This document shows, piece after piece, positions 15,101-28,736 of a stretch of 64,000 bases of DNA. Position 1 is the stretch's first letter. Each line of letters begins with the position of its first letter. The position numbers were made by a program, and so were the translations under genes. The stretch is from Onchocerca lupi (lineage: Eukaryota > Nematoda > Chromadorea > Rhabditida > Onchocercidae). The notes under the pieces are model-generated. The model saw nothing but the letters and a program-made list of their open reading frames with translations, made no database searches and was not told where the DNA came from. Location: assembly GCA_028564675.1 (NCBI GenBank), contig JAOVVO010000359.1, positions 1 to 64,000 on the forward strand. The letters are read 5' to 3'.

Positions 15101-18100
15101 TACCGTGAAATAACTGGCTCCATTTCCTGTAAATAATCGGTCATTCTTAAGAGAATTTCATTAAAATATACAAATGAAAAACTACCAAGACTATATTTGG
15201 ACTGAAGGGTCAAATCTATAAATGATTATCCTTAAACTAATAATATAAAGATAAATAACTTTAATTTTCATTTCCGTATTTTCCAACAATTCATATCTCA
15301 TTCTTTTACTTTCACTCAATTTTCATTCATCTAAATTCTATTTCAGAAATACTGTCGCAGTAATCGATTTATAGGAAAGGTTTGATTTCATCTGACCAAT
15401 AATATCTGAAAGTATTTCGATTTCCTTGAAGCTTTCAAAAGTGAGTCTTGGAACACTATCCAATTTCACAATCAAGTATCAATAGTTCGCTGTCAATTCA
15501 AAGGTTGAACAGGCAGTCATTTGGTGCGATATTTTGTTAAAAAGTGTTACGAAAAAATGAATCGAAACAAACACATACATAACACACATTCACCATACAC
15601 ACATAACAAAAATATAACAGACCTGAAGAATGTCAACAGCACGCCGCACATCCGTTTCATCAGCCATCGACAACTCGCTGATTTGCCGCTCCGCCCTGGA
15701 CAACGATTCTGTAACGATTGTACAAAGTTCCTCCTCAATTTTCTTCCGATAATGATTTCGAAGGCCTATGACGCTAGGATCGACGATATTCATGCACTGT
15801 CGACTTAGACTGTCAATTTCCGCATCCAAAAACACTAATTCCGACAAACTTAGATTTCCGGCCAGTTTGTTCTGAAGTATTCCGATTGTGTCATGAATCG
15901 TTTGCAGTTGGCTAATGGTTTCTGTTTTTTGATGCCATTCCTTCTCAAGTCTTTCTTTCTCATTCTTGAAATCATCGGACACAAGTATGGAAGTATTGTT
16001 GGCTGCTGAGCAAATGACTTCTAGTTGGGAGTCGACTTCGGCGATGCTATCCACCCAGATTTTAATATCTGACAAACTTTCTAAAGACTGTTCCAGAAGT
16101 TTCTGCTTCTTGGTTAGCGCTGCTGTTCCAGTCTGAAAATTGAATTTTTTTTAAATCATGAAATTAGGAGAAACAAGATCTCAATTTCTTTCAAAGTTTT
16201 TCAATTCCAACAGCTGACTGTGAAAAAGCAGATGACTTATCAATGAATTTCTTTTTCAAATATTTTGCAACAGATGTTCACAAGAATATTCAAAAGAACA
16301 GTTCATAATCAATTTAGAAAAAAAAAAAAAATGATATGTAAAATCAAATCTAAAACCAATTTCTAGAAAAAAATTCAACAGTTACTTTATAATTAATCAA
16401 ACTGAAGTCCGAAAAATAAGATAATAGGTCTCACTAATGAAGATATCTCTCGTGGGCTGCTCATGCTTTCAAATCCACTTTTGTAACATGCCGAATAAAC
16501 AGTTTTTATTATTTTCCAGCCTTAGAAATAATCTTCATCTCAAATCTCTATTTTCCCTTTTCCCTTTCTATTCCTTACTTTACTTCCCGATATAATATAA
16601 AGCACAAGTTTTTCAAGTAAAAGTTAGTTTCGAATGGAAAAGAACAAAAGAGAAGTGTAAAAAAATGAATGGATGTCTGAAAATGAATGAATGTCTGACA
16701 TTTTGCCACTCAAGAATTTTATTTAAAAAAAAAAAAATTAAAATCAATAATGCCCAAAAACGGAGGAAAGAGATGCAGTGGGGAAAGATCCAAAAGAATT
16801 CAGACTATCACTGCAACTAATAAATTATTTGCGAAGGACTGTTTTGATGCCTACTCCTACATTTAACATTATTTATCAGAGAAGGGACCTATGACAATTA
16901 ATAAATTCCTCTTCTTGCTGGAATTTTTTCATTTCAAAAGTTATTGCCAACATATTTAATATTCCGACGAAATTTTTCATGCAGAAGATTCGTGTAAAAA
17001 TCCGAAAATTCCACTTATTCCCCGATCAAATAATACTTAAAGCAACAATCATACCCAATGTTTCAAAACTTGCGAAAAACCCTTAAGGACAGTAAAAAGC
17101 TTCAAGCCTTAAGGAATTCAAATTTTAAAAATACTCAGCATAAAACACATCTTTAAAATCTCTTAATTCCTTTCCTTTGAATGGAAAACTTCTTTCACTT
17201 TGCCATAAATTTTTCAAATTTTATTCAAATTAGATTTAAGCTAAAAGAGACTAATTTAAAGGATAGAACGGCAATTCCGAATTGAAAAAAATCAATTTCA
17301 TAGTAAAAAAATCACCGCAATTCCGCATAATTCTGTCGTCTGTAGAACTTGCTCTTTTCTTTCCTGGAAGAAAGGGAAATAAAAAAAAAAACTATTTTGA
17401 TATGGCTACTTTCACTTCCTTAAATTATTTATCTTCGAACCTTGAAGAAAACTGATTTAATGAAATATTACCGAACGTCAAGGAACTCGCCCTTTTTACT
17501 TTCCAAAAAAAAAAAATTAGTTTAAGAATTTTTGCGCACTTACAAAGTACATATACTTTATTCCAATTAAGAATTTTATGATCACTGATCTAAAACTAAG
17601 GAAAGTACTAAAAAGTGAAGTGGACTAAACGTCTGTATATTTTCCAGCTAAAATTATTACATCACAATAGCTTTTTATTTCTAAAATAATAGTACTAATA
17701 GCATTAGATGAAGAGAAAAAATCAGTCTGAATCATGTTAAACAATATGAGCACTAAGCTTAATTTTTTCGAAAATTTCTGATAAGTTCGCTTTAAACTTA
17801 CTTTTCACTTCGATCAGAATGATTAAATATGGCAAGCTATACATTTTAGATATCACCTGTTTCAAATTTTGCGCTAAAATTTATAACAATGCAATAAACA
17901 TTTAAATAAAAATTATGCGGTGAAATTATTGAACCTTCATTCTGTGCTTTAATTCATCGAGCCGATGTTGCAAATAGTTACAATCAATCCATTCTCTATG
18001 TTCATTTCGTGATAAAGTTTCCAATAAGAACGTCATGTGACTAATCATATCAAGTTTCTTATTTTCCTCACTTTCTCTTTCATCGCCCTAGAAAAGTATA

Positions 18101-21100
18101 TATTCACAGAAAAACTACAGTTGAAAAATCAGACAATGATCGAATAAAATCATAATTTATTCAATGATTTAGAAAATGCTTAAAAATATGCTAATCATAG
18201 GTCATATCTGCAATCAAGATTTAAAATAAAATCAAGATTTTGCACAAGAATCAGATGAGTCTGAGGAGAAAAAAATCCACACTTGGTTATTGAGCCGATT
18301 CAGAAGATTACTGTAATTTTCATCAAATGATAAAAACAAAGGTTGAACATTCTTCATATGTTGCAATAGAATTTGCAAATCGGAACGTAGTTTGCGGTAT
18401 TCGCCTATATTTTGTTCGCTGCTTGCAGCACGTGTCTTCAGCAATGCCATCCGTTCATTTTCCACTCCTTGAACTTCGCGAAGACAATTCTAAAGCAAAT
18501 AATAAATGACAAAAGTAAAAAAAAGAAATTAGTACCAGTTACTATTATCACTATGTTACTGCTGCGCACATAGCATAATACAATACCGTGGATTTTTCAA
18601 CCAAAACTAATTAAATTATAACAGTTATAGTGAAATTATTTATTCCAAAAATTATAAGGATCTTAATAATAATATCCAAAAGTACCAACCGCTACTTGAT
18701 TAATCGCTTGTTTTAATGTATTCGAATCAGTGACAACAGTGGACATTTGTTGACGAGCCATGATAAGCCACTTCTGAAGAAGATTGTGTTCGAAATCTTG
18801 TGTATCTAATGCTGGAGCAGCAATATTTTCACCACTTGGTAATATAATCTTGGTTCGTTTTTCCGACAATGTATTCCCTTGAAGAAACAATACCGCTTTT
18901 GCTGGAATTTTCTGCAATTCCACAATAAAAGAATATCAACATACAAAGGAAAAGAAAACCTGCAAATCGGTCAAACGCTATCCAGAAAATATCATAAATT
19001 AAGTTAGTATCGAAACAACGGATAACAAAGACCAAGTTGTGTCTTGTACAATAATTTAAAGGATATATATTGCAAAATTCACGAAGTATTCAAGAATATA
19101 CTCGATTAATGTCGTTTATACGCCTTTTGAGTTCAGAAATACGGCTGCTGATAACTTGTTGTACTTGATCATTCGCAAATTTAGCGATGTCATCGTGAAT
19201 CTTCTCACAGTGTCGCAACAATTCTTTGCCATCTCCATCGACCAGATTGCGTTTCTCCCGCTCCGAACGTGTGATTCTTTCTTCAATCTAGAAAAAAACT
19301 GAAGAGTTTCCATAAAAGTCCCAGCAGTTAAGAATTGAAATCACAGAAAAATCCGAAAATCAAATTTTTCTTTAAATTTCTCGTTTTTAAACTGAACTTT
19401 CAAGACTTAAATAATTTTTGGGCAACCTTAGCCACAGTATTTTCAAATTCACGCCAAAATTTGAAAAGTTCTTCCAGATGCGGTTTCAGCTGCTGAAATT
19501 TTTCTACGGTTTCCAATGATGTATCTTCGCATTGCTTCATAATGCAATCACTTTCTTCTGAGGAAACTAAAATTCAAAAAAAAAAAAAACTGCTTAGATC
19601 GATTCAGATTTTAAGTAAAGGCGGAACTCAAAGATCTACAACTTTTGGAAATAGCAACTCTAACATCTATCATTTTCGATGGCACTTATAAGACCAGCAC
19701 AATTTTAAATGTTTTGATGAAATCGAAAAAGTGGAAAGCAATCCATATTAATCCAAAGAGAATATGCAAAATAAGATAATGTAAAAACGAAAATTTCGAC
19801 TTCTTTAACAGTCTACTAGAACTTTTCCCATTCAATTTACTCATTCGACCTTAACAAGTTTCTAAAAAGGACAGAAAAAAAGAACAAAAAACAAAAACAA
19901 AAAAAATAATACTTTCACTATAAACTTCTTTTATACGTGTAAGAAGTCTTCTGAATTTCTTCGCTGGAGCGCTGTCTGCTTCCATCTAAAATTTTGAAAA
20001 ATGAATTCAGATCAGTTTCAAATGAATAAATATTTGAAACAGAAATACTGTTAGAAGCTATACACAAATTTAAGAAATAAGAAATAGAAAAGTAAATTTC
20101 ACGAAAACTCAGAATACCTTATATTCTTTAATAGACTTTTGAACAGCAGTAGCTGAATCACTACATTTCCAGCGTTCCATCTTCTGATTCAAGGCGTCTG
20201 CATCAGAAAGAAGTTGGTAGTGTGCTTGTATTCGATACAGATATTGCAAACGACAAGGAGTTGTACTTGCTAGAATGTTGAATCGAATCTTTAACGGTTC
20301 TAACAACTCGACGGCAACTTCGCGTTCGTCTACTTGTCGGCTAAGATAGATGGACTGGAACTGTTCCGATCGGTAAGGGAATTCCGAGAAGTGAATCTGT
20401 AGAAAATGTTCCTTAACACAAGCATACGACGAAAGCGCAAATATTTAAGGATTTTTGTTACCTACGAATATTTGTCTAAAGATATCTAACCAAACTCGAA
20501 TGTTCTTAACGAAATTTGAAAGTAAGTTATATATCAAGAAATGACAATTAAAAAACAAAAACAAAATACTTCTTTTCTCGAAACCAAAATCGAAAATGCG
20601 CTTTAAAAAAACATAGACAAAACAAAACTCAACGACAAACAAACAAAACAAGCTACAAAAGTAAGGAGCTGGTGTTTAAAAGAAGGAAACAAAAAAAAAA
20701 TAGTCGATTCATATCCAATTTTTTTTTTTTTTTACAAACACAAGCTCAAGGCCTAAACATAGGAAATAAAATTAAGATTAGATATTCAAAACTTAACATA
20801 ATCAAAACCCGAACAGAACGCAAAATAGTACACTACTTCGTTTTTTCATGTTTTTTTTTATTCTGCTGTTTTGATTTGATCTTTTATTTTATTTTTTTTT
20901 TTACTGAATCAACTTCTGGTTTTGAATTTGTTTTACTTACTTAATAATAATAATAATGGTGAAAAAAAAAAATAATATATTTATTTATTTATTTACTTAC
21001 TGCTGTTACGATATAGTTGTAATTTTAATATATAAACTATGCAAAAAAAGTACTTGTCTACAATGGAAGAATTCAGAAACCTTATGATGGCTAATTGATT

Positions 21101-24100
21101 CATTGATATTGGACAATGATAATTGTGCATCGTTCACCCGTATATCCACTGGATTTTGTATTATTTGTTCTGAGGTACACAACCATTGCACCAATTCAGA
21201 CAATTTTCCAGGTAGTTCACCTTCTAGCCTATGACTCCAATCTTCCAATAGATCTCTGATCCTTTTCCAGCTGCAAATGATATTTCTTTGACATTTATTT
21301 TTCGCGAAAACTTTTGAATATTTAAGATCAAAATCATTTATCCTGAAATTGTGATTACGAGTGCTAGGTAACATTTTGAAGAGCTCTTAAAGTAAGAGAG
21401 TGAAAGTGTGAAATGTTTAAGGCTTTCGATTAGAAGAACCGATCATCTAATTATGGCAGTACTTGTATATCTATTTACTAGGCGCGATTTTTGAAAGTAA
21501 CGGATGCTTATTCAGTTTACCTTCATCTAAGTCAATATCTTTTTTCTTTCTTTTTTCTGTTCTACAAAAATTGCTTTCCAAAGCTATTCTGGAAATGTAA
21601 ATTCATTTTAGTTTGTCATCAGAATTTTCATTGCCAAGCAATAAACAGCGGCAGGAAAGTGTATGCGGTAAAATATGAAATAATTCACTTCTAATTTTAA
21701 AGACTGATTTCAAATATACACAAATAGAGAAATAACAGTATTTTTAAGAAAAATTTTCGAGAAATGAATTTCATTTTGTTATAAACTATAAAAACCATAG
21801 TTTCACGAAGACTGTCTGATTTAAACAATTTTTCAAACTACTTAATGCTAAGGTAATTAGCAAAATTAAGCAATGAGGACTATATTGTGGTGATCATGTT
21901 TATGAAATCATATTCAGGTAGTATTTTATTAACTATCATCAAAGTGGTAACTTTTCTGGAGAACTGTTTCAACAATTAAAATTGCTTCTTTATAAATATC
22001 ACTCATTTCTTTTTTTTTTAGTTTATTAATTATCTCACAGGAAACTAAATTTTTAAGCTTCTAGCTAACATTTGGTTTCGGTCACTTTTGGCTTATTGAA
22101 ACTTCAAGTAACGAAGAATATTTTATTAAATAAAATAAATACTTCTATTCATAAATCTAAAAAAGACCTAAGCTCACTTCAATTAATAATGTGAATCTGG
22201 AATACATCGATAAAAATAAAACATCAAAAGGATAGAAGAATATCGCTTTTACTTAATTCATTTATCACATATCATTAAAATGCTATTCCCATTTATTTCC
22301 TGCCCCTCCTAACCCGTTTAGGAAACAAATGGGACTTTTTCAATCAAAACTGCAATCAAAATATTTCTGTGAAATACAGTGTTCATATATGAATGTCTTT
22401 CCTATTATTATCCGGGCTTCAATATATTTTTTTTTAATTAGTGAATATCCATGTAAATCTGAACTTGCCAAGAATTTTTATTCTAAGAATCATGCTTTCA
22501 CTAAAAAGATAAATGTATTGATTTTCAAATCAGCCAATGCTTACATCTTCCTTTCACGCTCTTGAGTTGCTAAATGACATTTAGTAAGTCTTTTTGAATT
22601 TTTATATGAACAATAAGTGTAAGCTTACTTGGCCTCAATCTGATTCCATTCACTTTCTGGTAATATACTGGCATGTTCGCGAAGTGAATAATACGCATTG
22701 CGATGCTCAAAATATTGTTTTCGTAATGATAGATAAATCTGCAATATATACGCAATTAAGAATTAAAGTGAATTTAATGCAAATAATATATCTGTTACAA
22801 CTGTTACAATAAAGCCCAACTAAATAATTTTAGCAAAAATTTATGTACTGTGTTAAATGATGGCGGTTATATTTTTAAAATTCATAATGAAAAATGTTGA
22901 AAATTAGGTGACAGTTACATAAGCAATGCTTAATAAATACAGTTTCTGTAGATGAAAAATACTAATTTCAAACTCTTCAATATCATTAAAAGAAGATCTT
23001 GAGAGCTCGAGGTATCTTCAACCGTGCATTATATTTTAAGCTAGCGATTTGCCAAAACGAATTTTCACAGTTACCTGATATTGATCATAAAGTGGTACAG
23101 CAATAGAAGACCTCAAGATGTTCAAGGTATCTTCCATCCAGGAAATCAATGAATGCTCATCAATCACTGGACATGTAGCGATCGGTCGGAGGTGTTTTAG
23201 GGTACGAATGAATTGTGATACGTAGGTAATCACAGATCGTTTATCTGATTTATCACGCAACATATCCTCTACATCTAATAATGGTCGTATGTGCAAATGT
23301 TCCTTTGCTAGTCGAAATGCCTGAAATTTTATTATTACTATTATTCATGCTTATAAGTAGTAGGATCAGTTGTAAGCAAAAATGCATTACGAAATAAACA
23401 CTTAATGTAACACTAAGAATTAAAAAAATTTATAGAGGAATGAATTATTATTATTTTCAGAAGATTTAAAATTCCAATTTTCCATCCTACGTTGCAAACT
23501 CACTGCGTAAATTTTATTTACCTGTTCAAGATTCGTTTTTGGAGTGTTTCGATATACGACATCCATGTCAATCAGCTCGGGTTTTATGCGATGTATCAGC
23601 GCGTTGAAAGCAATCCCATCACGCCAACTTTTATCCATATCAGTTAGGTTTATGTCATAAGGTCTAAAAAGATATTATATATATATTTTTCATTTAAGGT
23701 TTTCGATACATTGTCTTCGAGTTACTTCTGCCTTTTTTTTTGATCGCAATCATACTTCTGGATTTCCCTGCTCGATTTTGCCGTCCTCTAATTTCCTTTT
23801 CTTAAATTATCTCATTTACGGAAATTTGCAAAATTTGCAATTTTGAAACATTTGCCTTTCGCTTCCTTGTTTAAATTAAGATTGATTAAAAATCATTTTG
23901 AATCAATTCAACTATACGAACAGAAAAAAAAAAAAGCCTTGAAAAAATCAATCAATTTTTGAAATACCTTACAAGCTGCGCATTTACCCATCGTAATACT
24001 ACACGATCAACAGGCACTTTCAGACGTCCAATTTGTGATTGGTATGGTGATTTGCTGAAAGGACTATTTCCGTTTTCAATTTTAGATGTTGATGGACTGT

Positions 24101-27100
24101 TAGCCGATTCTAGTTCAAATCCCCATTCTTTCAACAGTTGAACATTGTTTTCAATCTGTAAGAACTTATATGCAAAAAGAAAGAATGAATAATCACATAC
24201 TTTTAAATTCATTTGAAAGACACTTGGCAAACAGAACACTTTTTCAGGAAATTTCATAAAACTAGGTTTTTTTTACTTGGAAATGGAGAATCATCTGCCA
24301 AATGAGTCCACAAATTATTCGAGGATTTCCATTGGCTATATCTGCTGGATTATTGTTGACCAGATCAAGACCGCGACGTCGCAAAGCTATTAATGCTGTT
24401 GTTAAATTGCTGATATGGTGTACCCGTTTTGATTCTTTTGTCTTATTAACTGGCTAAAAATTTTGAAATTTCATTGGTTTTTCATCAAAAACTTCCGAAA
24501 ATTCAAGAATAAATGAGAGCAAATATTATTAGTGTTAAAGATTTCAAAATTCAATCGATAAATCAATCTGCCCTTTCAAAGATTCTAAGATGATGCTGAT
24601 TTTAAAATGAATTTCAGCATAGTGTGAAATTCCACTCACAAAGCTATCAAACGCTGAATAAAAAAAAGATTGCACTGACCAAACCATGAATTTCATTCGC
24701 ACAATCTCATATCTCTTTAATTTTCATCAGATTCATTACATTTATAATGAATCGGAACTTTCTTTGCAAAAGCATATTTGATATCTATTTTTGAGAAACT
24801 GAAAGAGTTACAGTAGGATTTTGATCATTCTCTGTATTATATAATCGAATATTCAAGAAGATAAAGACATACCAATGCTTCACCGGTAAGAACTTCGATA
24901 AGATGGCATAATAACACGCCATCTTTGAGATCTTCAAATAGGTCTTCCACCAGCTCTGATGAACTGTGCTGAAGAGATTATTTTATAAAAAACTTTATTA
25001 ATCCTTGATGAACAAGGTTTAGTTTGATCATACTTCACCACACAAATTTTTTGTCTACAAGGTGATAAACTGAACAGCTTATTATAGAATAGTGCCAGAT
25101 GATCATGTCGAAAGGTGCAATACATGTGCCGAAATTATCAAGCAGGATAAAAGACACGTGTACGGATATCAACGAAATGAATAAACAGAATACTTCAATG
25201 TTTCAATTTTTGTTGTCGTAATTTATCAATTTTAATATGAGCTTTTACATGAACTTATGCACGAAAAGTATTTGTTGGATAGTTACCGCAGATTTACTCA
25301 TATTTCAGTCAGAAATTTTTTAAGTAAAATTCAACATTTTGCCATTACTTTTGTCCCCATCATTTTATGTTATGGATATGTATCGTATTGCGATGTGAAT
25401 GAGACATCATACTCATTCTAATTTTCATCAACTGGTAGCAATGTAGAAAAGAGATGAAAGTGTTATTTCTTCTGCCATATTGAATGAAATCGTAGCAAAT
25501 CTTCAAACAAATTCGTTTCCTTGCTATACTTGCAAATGTAAATAGCTGCTACTCAGTGCATTATTTTATCAGTTTTCCTATTATAAATAGAGATCATAAG
25601 ATATAATTAAATTGATAACGATTTGCATTACTATTATTATGATTTGTGCTGAAAACTATTTATAATTGAAGTTTCAAACAGATGAGTGCAATTTCAAATA
25701 AATGAGTTGATAGATTCCCGATAGTTCAGATTAAAAAACTAATATTTAGTCAATACAATTTACAAGAAAACTGCTGCATCGCCAAATGTCAATGAAATTC
25801 GTAAAAATGTACCGAAGGTAGAATTTTTTTTTCAACTATTTACCATTTATTTCCGACATTATTTATTAACGAGAAGATTTACAATTCCACTTTCCACAAC
25901 TAATATTATTCACTCGAAAATTTAAGCAGTTTCTTCTGTATTACTGTTTTCTATTATTTTAAAAGAAGTGTCAAAGGAAAATTATTTGAACAAAGAATTA
26001 TTTGCTTTTTTCATCTTACTAAAATATTCACAAATTTAAAGTTTGAACAGAATAAATCTTTTGGATTTTTCTCAAAAATTTATTTGGAATTTTTTAAAGA
26101 TTTTATTCTAATTCTTCTTAAAAATTCTTTTTGATAACGAACTGTTATTGATTTACAGGAAAAATAAAAAAATTTCAATAAAATAAACAAGCAAGAATGA
26201 AAATTCAACAGAACAGAAAGAGAACGATGCTAGGCACCAAAATTCAAGCGAAATGTTCCCGAAATTTACAAGAACTTTTCGAAACTGAAAATTTTCAATT
26301 CTTCTCTTTAATTTCGATGGACAAGATCTATTCTTTCATTTAGATAGAATCTTCATGTAGTATTCCTTCAATATGAATTTTTTTGAAATTCAATGCATTT
26401 TAAAATGGATTTAAATTTTGCTTTGTGAGAATATTTTCCGAGTTTGAAAATTTTTAGTGTACGTTTTTGGACTGTTCTGTACAAATTATTCTTAAAACAA
26501 AATCTGACACAAATAGTGAGCATTCAAATTCGTATTACTATAACTGCAGAAGAATAATGAATTTATAATTGACGAAATATATCGGAGTTTACGGGCGGAG
26601 TTTTTTCAATGAAATATATCAGAAGGTAAAATACGACTCATTTCTCACATAATAATTGGCACAAGGACGAAGAGAAAGCGTAAGCGAATGAATGCTTTTT
26701 GAATACTTTGGAAGAGGAAGAAATGTCTGATAATAAATCAAATTTCATGGTAATCTACGTAGAAGCTGATTATCCATATCGCTTAATTTTTAAATTACAG
26801 CGCTACCGATAGAAAAACATTTAGTCATGTATTATACTTCGATTGAAATCAAATTGGATCAAAAAAAAGTTCTGAATTATTTAGAATACTTAAGCAGAGA
26901 CCTTGACAATTAATCATTTTCCTACCAGAAAGACAGCTTCCTTCGACCTTGTGAAGTCTTCTTTTTCAACATAATTTTAATTGAAGATTTATTAGGGTTC
27001 AGATTTTCCGATTGCTTTTATTAATATCAGGAAAATTTCATCTCAATTTCTTTCGGAGTGCAAAACATTATCAGTGAAAGATGATTTCGATAATCCTAAA

Positions 27101-27749
27101 ACTATTTAAATTTATTCAAAATTAGTTCAATGGTTTGAATTTTCATGAGATTTTCCAATAATAATTGAATTCTTATTCAACAACATAATAATAGAATTTA
27201 ATCTTCACTATCCACATTATTTTTATAAACATACAAAAGGTAAGCGTTATTTTTTGTCCCATTCAAGAATTATGATATATCAGCCATCTGGCAATTATCA
27301 GGCCCACGCAACTGATATGGAAATAGGTAATAATGAGATTTTGCGAGTTAAGAAGCTAAATCAGATTTATGAGAAATATACTGGGAATTTAATTAAAGAA
27401 AATTGAAGAAATGATGGACAGAATTTAAAATTTAAAAGGAATTCAGGGAATTTCCTATTATTTGATAAAACAGTTTTATCCAATGGTCAACCATGTCGTT
27501 TTCCATTATTCAAATGTGATATATCCATCTGATAAGCACAATTATTGCAAGATAAAAATGACGCGTCATCGAAAAAAGAAAAAAAAAGGAAAAAAAAAAT
27601 CAAATAATATTGGTATAAGATAAGATGAATGAATTAAAACTAACCGTTTCAAGATGATAATTGACCCATTTGGTGAATGTCTTCTTCTGCATCTGATCGT
27701 GTTCATCTGAAACTGGATTTAGACCAGTATGTGATGCATATTTATCCAT
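1..27749 (-). CDS. anc-1: ANC-1-like giant nuclear/organelle anchorage protein (nesprin family), 3' part outside window
   Basis: ANC-1 family proteins bind actin through N-terminal CH domains and the outer nuclear membrane through a C-terminal KASH tail, anchoring nuclei and mitochondria. I join 37 exons in continuous phase, about 3259 residues. Exons, 5' to 3': 27749-27645, 24968-24873, 24453-24277, 24155-23968, 23663-23522, 23320-23075, 22738-22629, 21270-21081, 20396-20118, 19985-19913, 19566-19427, 19287-19102, 18911-18690, 18489-18283, 18087-17935, 16132-15623, 12808-12617, 11975-11833, 11704-11533, 11351-11199, 10619-10530, 10032-9801, 9115-8884, 8535-8322, 7815-7708, 6976-6809, 6498-6370, 6090-5959, 5700-5518, 5336-5190, 5112-4501, 4371-2203, 2113-1982, 1881-1444, 1358-1077, 954-280, 151-<1. 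Tandem CH domains followed by a huge coiled-coil protein with an exactly duplicated segment is the ANC-1 signature. The KASH tail is not in the window. The least certain junctions are 10032 (acceptor), 9801 and 9115. Confidence 0.88.
280..5112 (-). CDS. anc-1: anc-1 first giant tandem repeat unit (about 1437 residues)
   Basis: Exons 5112-4501, 4371-2203, 2113-1982, 1881-1444, 1358-1077 and 954-280 total 4308 nt, 1436 codons. The unit is nearly pure coiled coil (long runs of E, K, L, Q, N, D, I), with few aromatic residues. The sequence at its start (KEQLRMMQSELTKLEEKIPL and on) recurs exactly in the next exon, 151-1, so this is a tandem repeat of which the window holds one full copy and the first 40 or so residues of the next. 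C. elegans ANC-1 is known for several near-identical repeats of about 900 residues; the unit here is longer. Two looser internal echoes (RSTPYDETQALRLEEL and RSEPYDEEILMKLEEQL) suggest the unit was itself built from smaller repeats. The number of copies cannot be told from this window. Confidence 0.82.
4372..4500 (-). other. in-frame, stop-free 129-nt intron inside the anc-1 repeat
   Basis: Between GTTAAG/GTATCA at 4501 and TATTTCAG/GAATTG at 4371 lies a 129-nt segment that is a multiple of three and has no stop in frame. Translated, it is Phe/Ile/Tyr-rich (for example CIFFFFFYFFELFSLFLY) because of a poly-T tract. Splice signals are good, composition is intronic, and both flanks are charged coiled coil, so I call it an intron. 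A naive gene finder would fuse the two exons and predict a false membrane segment. Confidence 0.85.
4965..5091 (-). repeat. first copy of anc-1 coding repeat
   Basis: Exact partner of bases 1-127, lying inside exon 5112-4501. Because the window ends at the other copy, the true length of the identical tract is unknown. Exact identity including silent sites points to recent duplication or ongoing gene conversion among repeats. Confidence 0.95.
5190..22738 (-). CDS. anc-1: anc-1 middle region: spectrin-like and coiled-coil rod, 24 exons
   Basis: Residues about 319-1773 lie between the CH pair and the first giant repeat. The segments are helical, rich in Glu, Lys, Leu and Gln, with spaced Trp as in spectrin-type helices (examples: ILPESEWNQIEA, ELFKFWREFEN, KWIPWKEELDKA, FTKWINLMEEDL). 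One exon (7815-7708) is different: acidic and Ser-rich (ETDEDEMYHADHVE), probably a flexible linker. The longest exon here is 16132-15623 (170 residues). All exons start and end in compatible phases. I infer an extended rod that spaces the actin-binding head from the membrane end; no other domain is visible. Introns include two long ones (12809-15622 and 16133-17934). Confidence 0.8.
12809..15622 (-). other. anc-1 intron of 2.8 kb with a GC-richer patch
   Basis: The intron separates the 170-residue exon (16132-15623) from exon 12808-12617. It is mostly AT-rich, but 14385-14530 is visibly richer in GC (contains CATGCCGGGCCC) and a 125-codon plus-strand frame lies just before it, at 13932-14309. 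I could not assign either to a family; a decayed mobile element is one possibility. A tiny exon near 15097-15120 was considered and dropped because it breaks phase. Confidence 0.55.
16133..17934 (-). other. anc-1 intron of 1.8 kb
   Basis: AT-rich, full of short A and T tracts, no supported exon on either strand. Both flanking junctions are phase 0 (AAG/GTTCAA at 17935, TTTTCAG/ACTGGA at 16132). Confidence 0.65.
21271..22628 (-). other. anc-1 intron of 1.36 kb
   Basis: Lies between the exons ending IEA (22629) and beginning NWKRIRDLLEDW (21270). Phase 2 on both sides. Nothing coding or repeated is recognised inside. Confidence 0.65.
23075..27749 (-). CDS. anc-1: anc-1 N-terminal block: tandem calponin-homology (actin-binding) domains
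   Basis: Six exons encode residues 1-318. CH1 begins at about residue 21 (QKKTFTKWVNYHL) and includes LKDGVLLCHLIEVL and, near its end, IICGLIWQMILHFQ, the classic actin-binding CH1 pattern. An acidic and Ser/Asn linker (ESANSPSTSKIENGNSPFSK) leads to CH2 at about residues 178-282, with WVNAQL, DKSWRDGIAFNALIHRIKPE, the RLAKEHL helix and the closing helix YVSQFIRTLKHLRP. The pair in this order is typical of spectrin-superfamily actin binders and of nesprin-type linkers. Phases match at every junction (0,0,0,2,0,0). Codon 1 is the first in-frame ATG, 22 nt after an AG at 27772, but the frame stays open upstream, so this exon could also be internal. Confidence 0.9.
24969..27644 (-). other. anc-1 intron 1 (2.7 kb)
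   Basis: AT-rich non-coding sequence between the two halves of CH1. It has no frame longer than about 60 codons and no conserved-looking peptide. Donor ACG/GTTAGT at 27645 and acceptor CTTCAG/CACAGT at 24968 keep phase 0. No RNA gene or mobile element recognised. Confidence 0.7.
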
Positions 27750-27771
27750 TGATAATATGTAATAGTTTTTT

Positions 27772-27773
27772 CT
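27772..27773 (-). promoter_or_regulatory. acceptor AG before the anc-1 CH1 exon (cis or SL trans-splice)
   Basis: Reading minus strand, a pyrimidine-rich tract ending TTTTTTTCTCAG precedes the exon, and the first in-frame ATG is 22 nt later. That spacing is usual for spliced-leader trans-splicing in nematodes, but it is also a valid cis acceptor for either upstream exon candidate. Confidence 0.4.
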
Positions 27774-28736
27774 GAGAAAAAAAGAAAGACAATATGTTCA
27801 ATTTAAAATAAATTATATAGGTAATAATCAGTTCCCATAAAGTTAGTTTCAGATTTGGATTTAATTTATTGTTTCCATGTTCTCGAATTAAACTGCCTGA
27901 TACTTGTTTGATTGCCTTCTTAGGATAGTATTCAGTATTATTTCTTTTAGAATATTTTCTCTTTCAGCCAATAAACGTATTATGATTATAGCAAATAGTG
28001 GTGAATAGAACAGTAATAGGAAGTACTACAAGAATTCTCAAACTGGACTGTGAATTATAGAATAAAGAATGTGCTGATGAACTGTGATGATTACACAGCT
28101 GATTATCAAATGATGCTTGACTTAGAGGTCCAAAAATGAACAATGAAGCATTTAACGATGACGTAGTGATTGCGGAACATGGCAGTGTTGTCAGAGAGAA
28201 TTAATAGTATGATTAGATGACAAGAGAAGGTGGGGAACCATTCATTTGATGCATTATTGACATTTCAATTTTCTTTTTGCTGATTATTTGACATACAGAC
28301 AATTATCATGCGGACAGACAGAATGCTAGAAGATCAATATGATTATCTCCTGTTCTCCTCATATTTGCAATTTATCACCATAAAAACAAGAATTATAGTA
28401 ATAATGATAATGGTAAGACAGGTTCCATCATGTAAATTCCCTCCTCTACACAGTATAAAGTTAAATTCAGGAAGATAACAAGAAGATAAAGAGCTAATTT
28501 AATTTCTCTTTCTTTCCATAAGAATTATTCATATTGTACTAGTTTTTAAAATTATCTCAAAATTCTCATTTGATGCTTTGATAATGATTAGCTTTTATAA
28601 ATAATTCTTTGGGATTAGTTTAACATTTAAATGTTATTTTTTGAAAACCATGAGAAATGACTGTTTGAGATACTGTATATTGTAATAATGATTATTTAAA
28701 AAAATTAAAAAAAAAAGAAAAAATTATAAAGCTTAC

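Noticed and set aside
15097..15120. Possible small anc-1 exon (EMEPVISR) in the 2.8-kb intron
   Set aside because: Has acceptor- and donor-like ends but breaks the phase between the neighbouring exons, which already join in phase 0.
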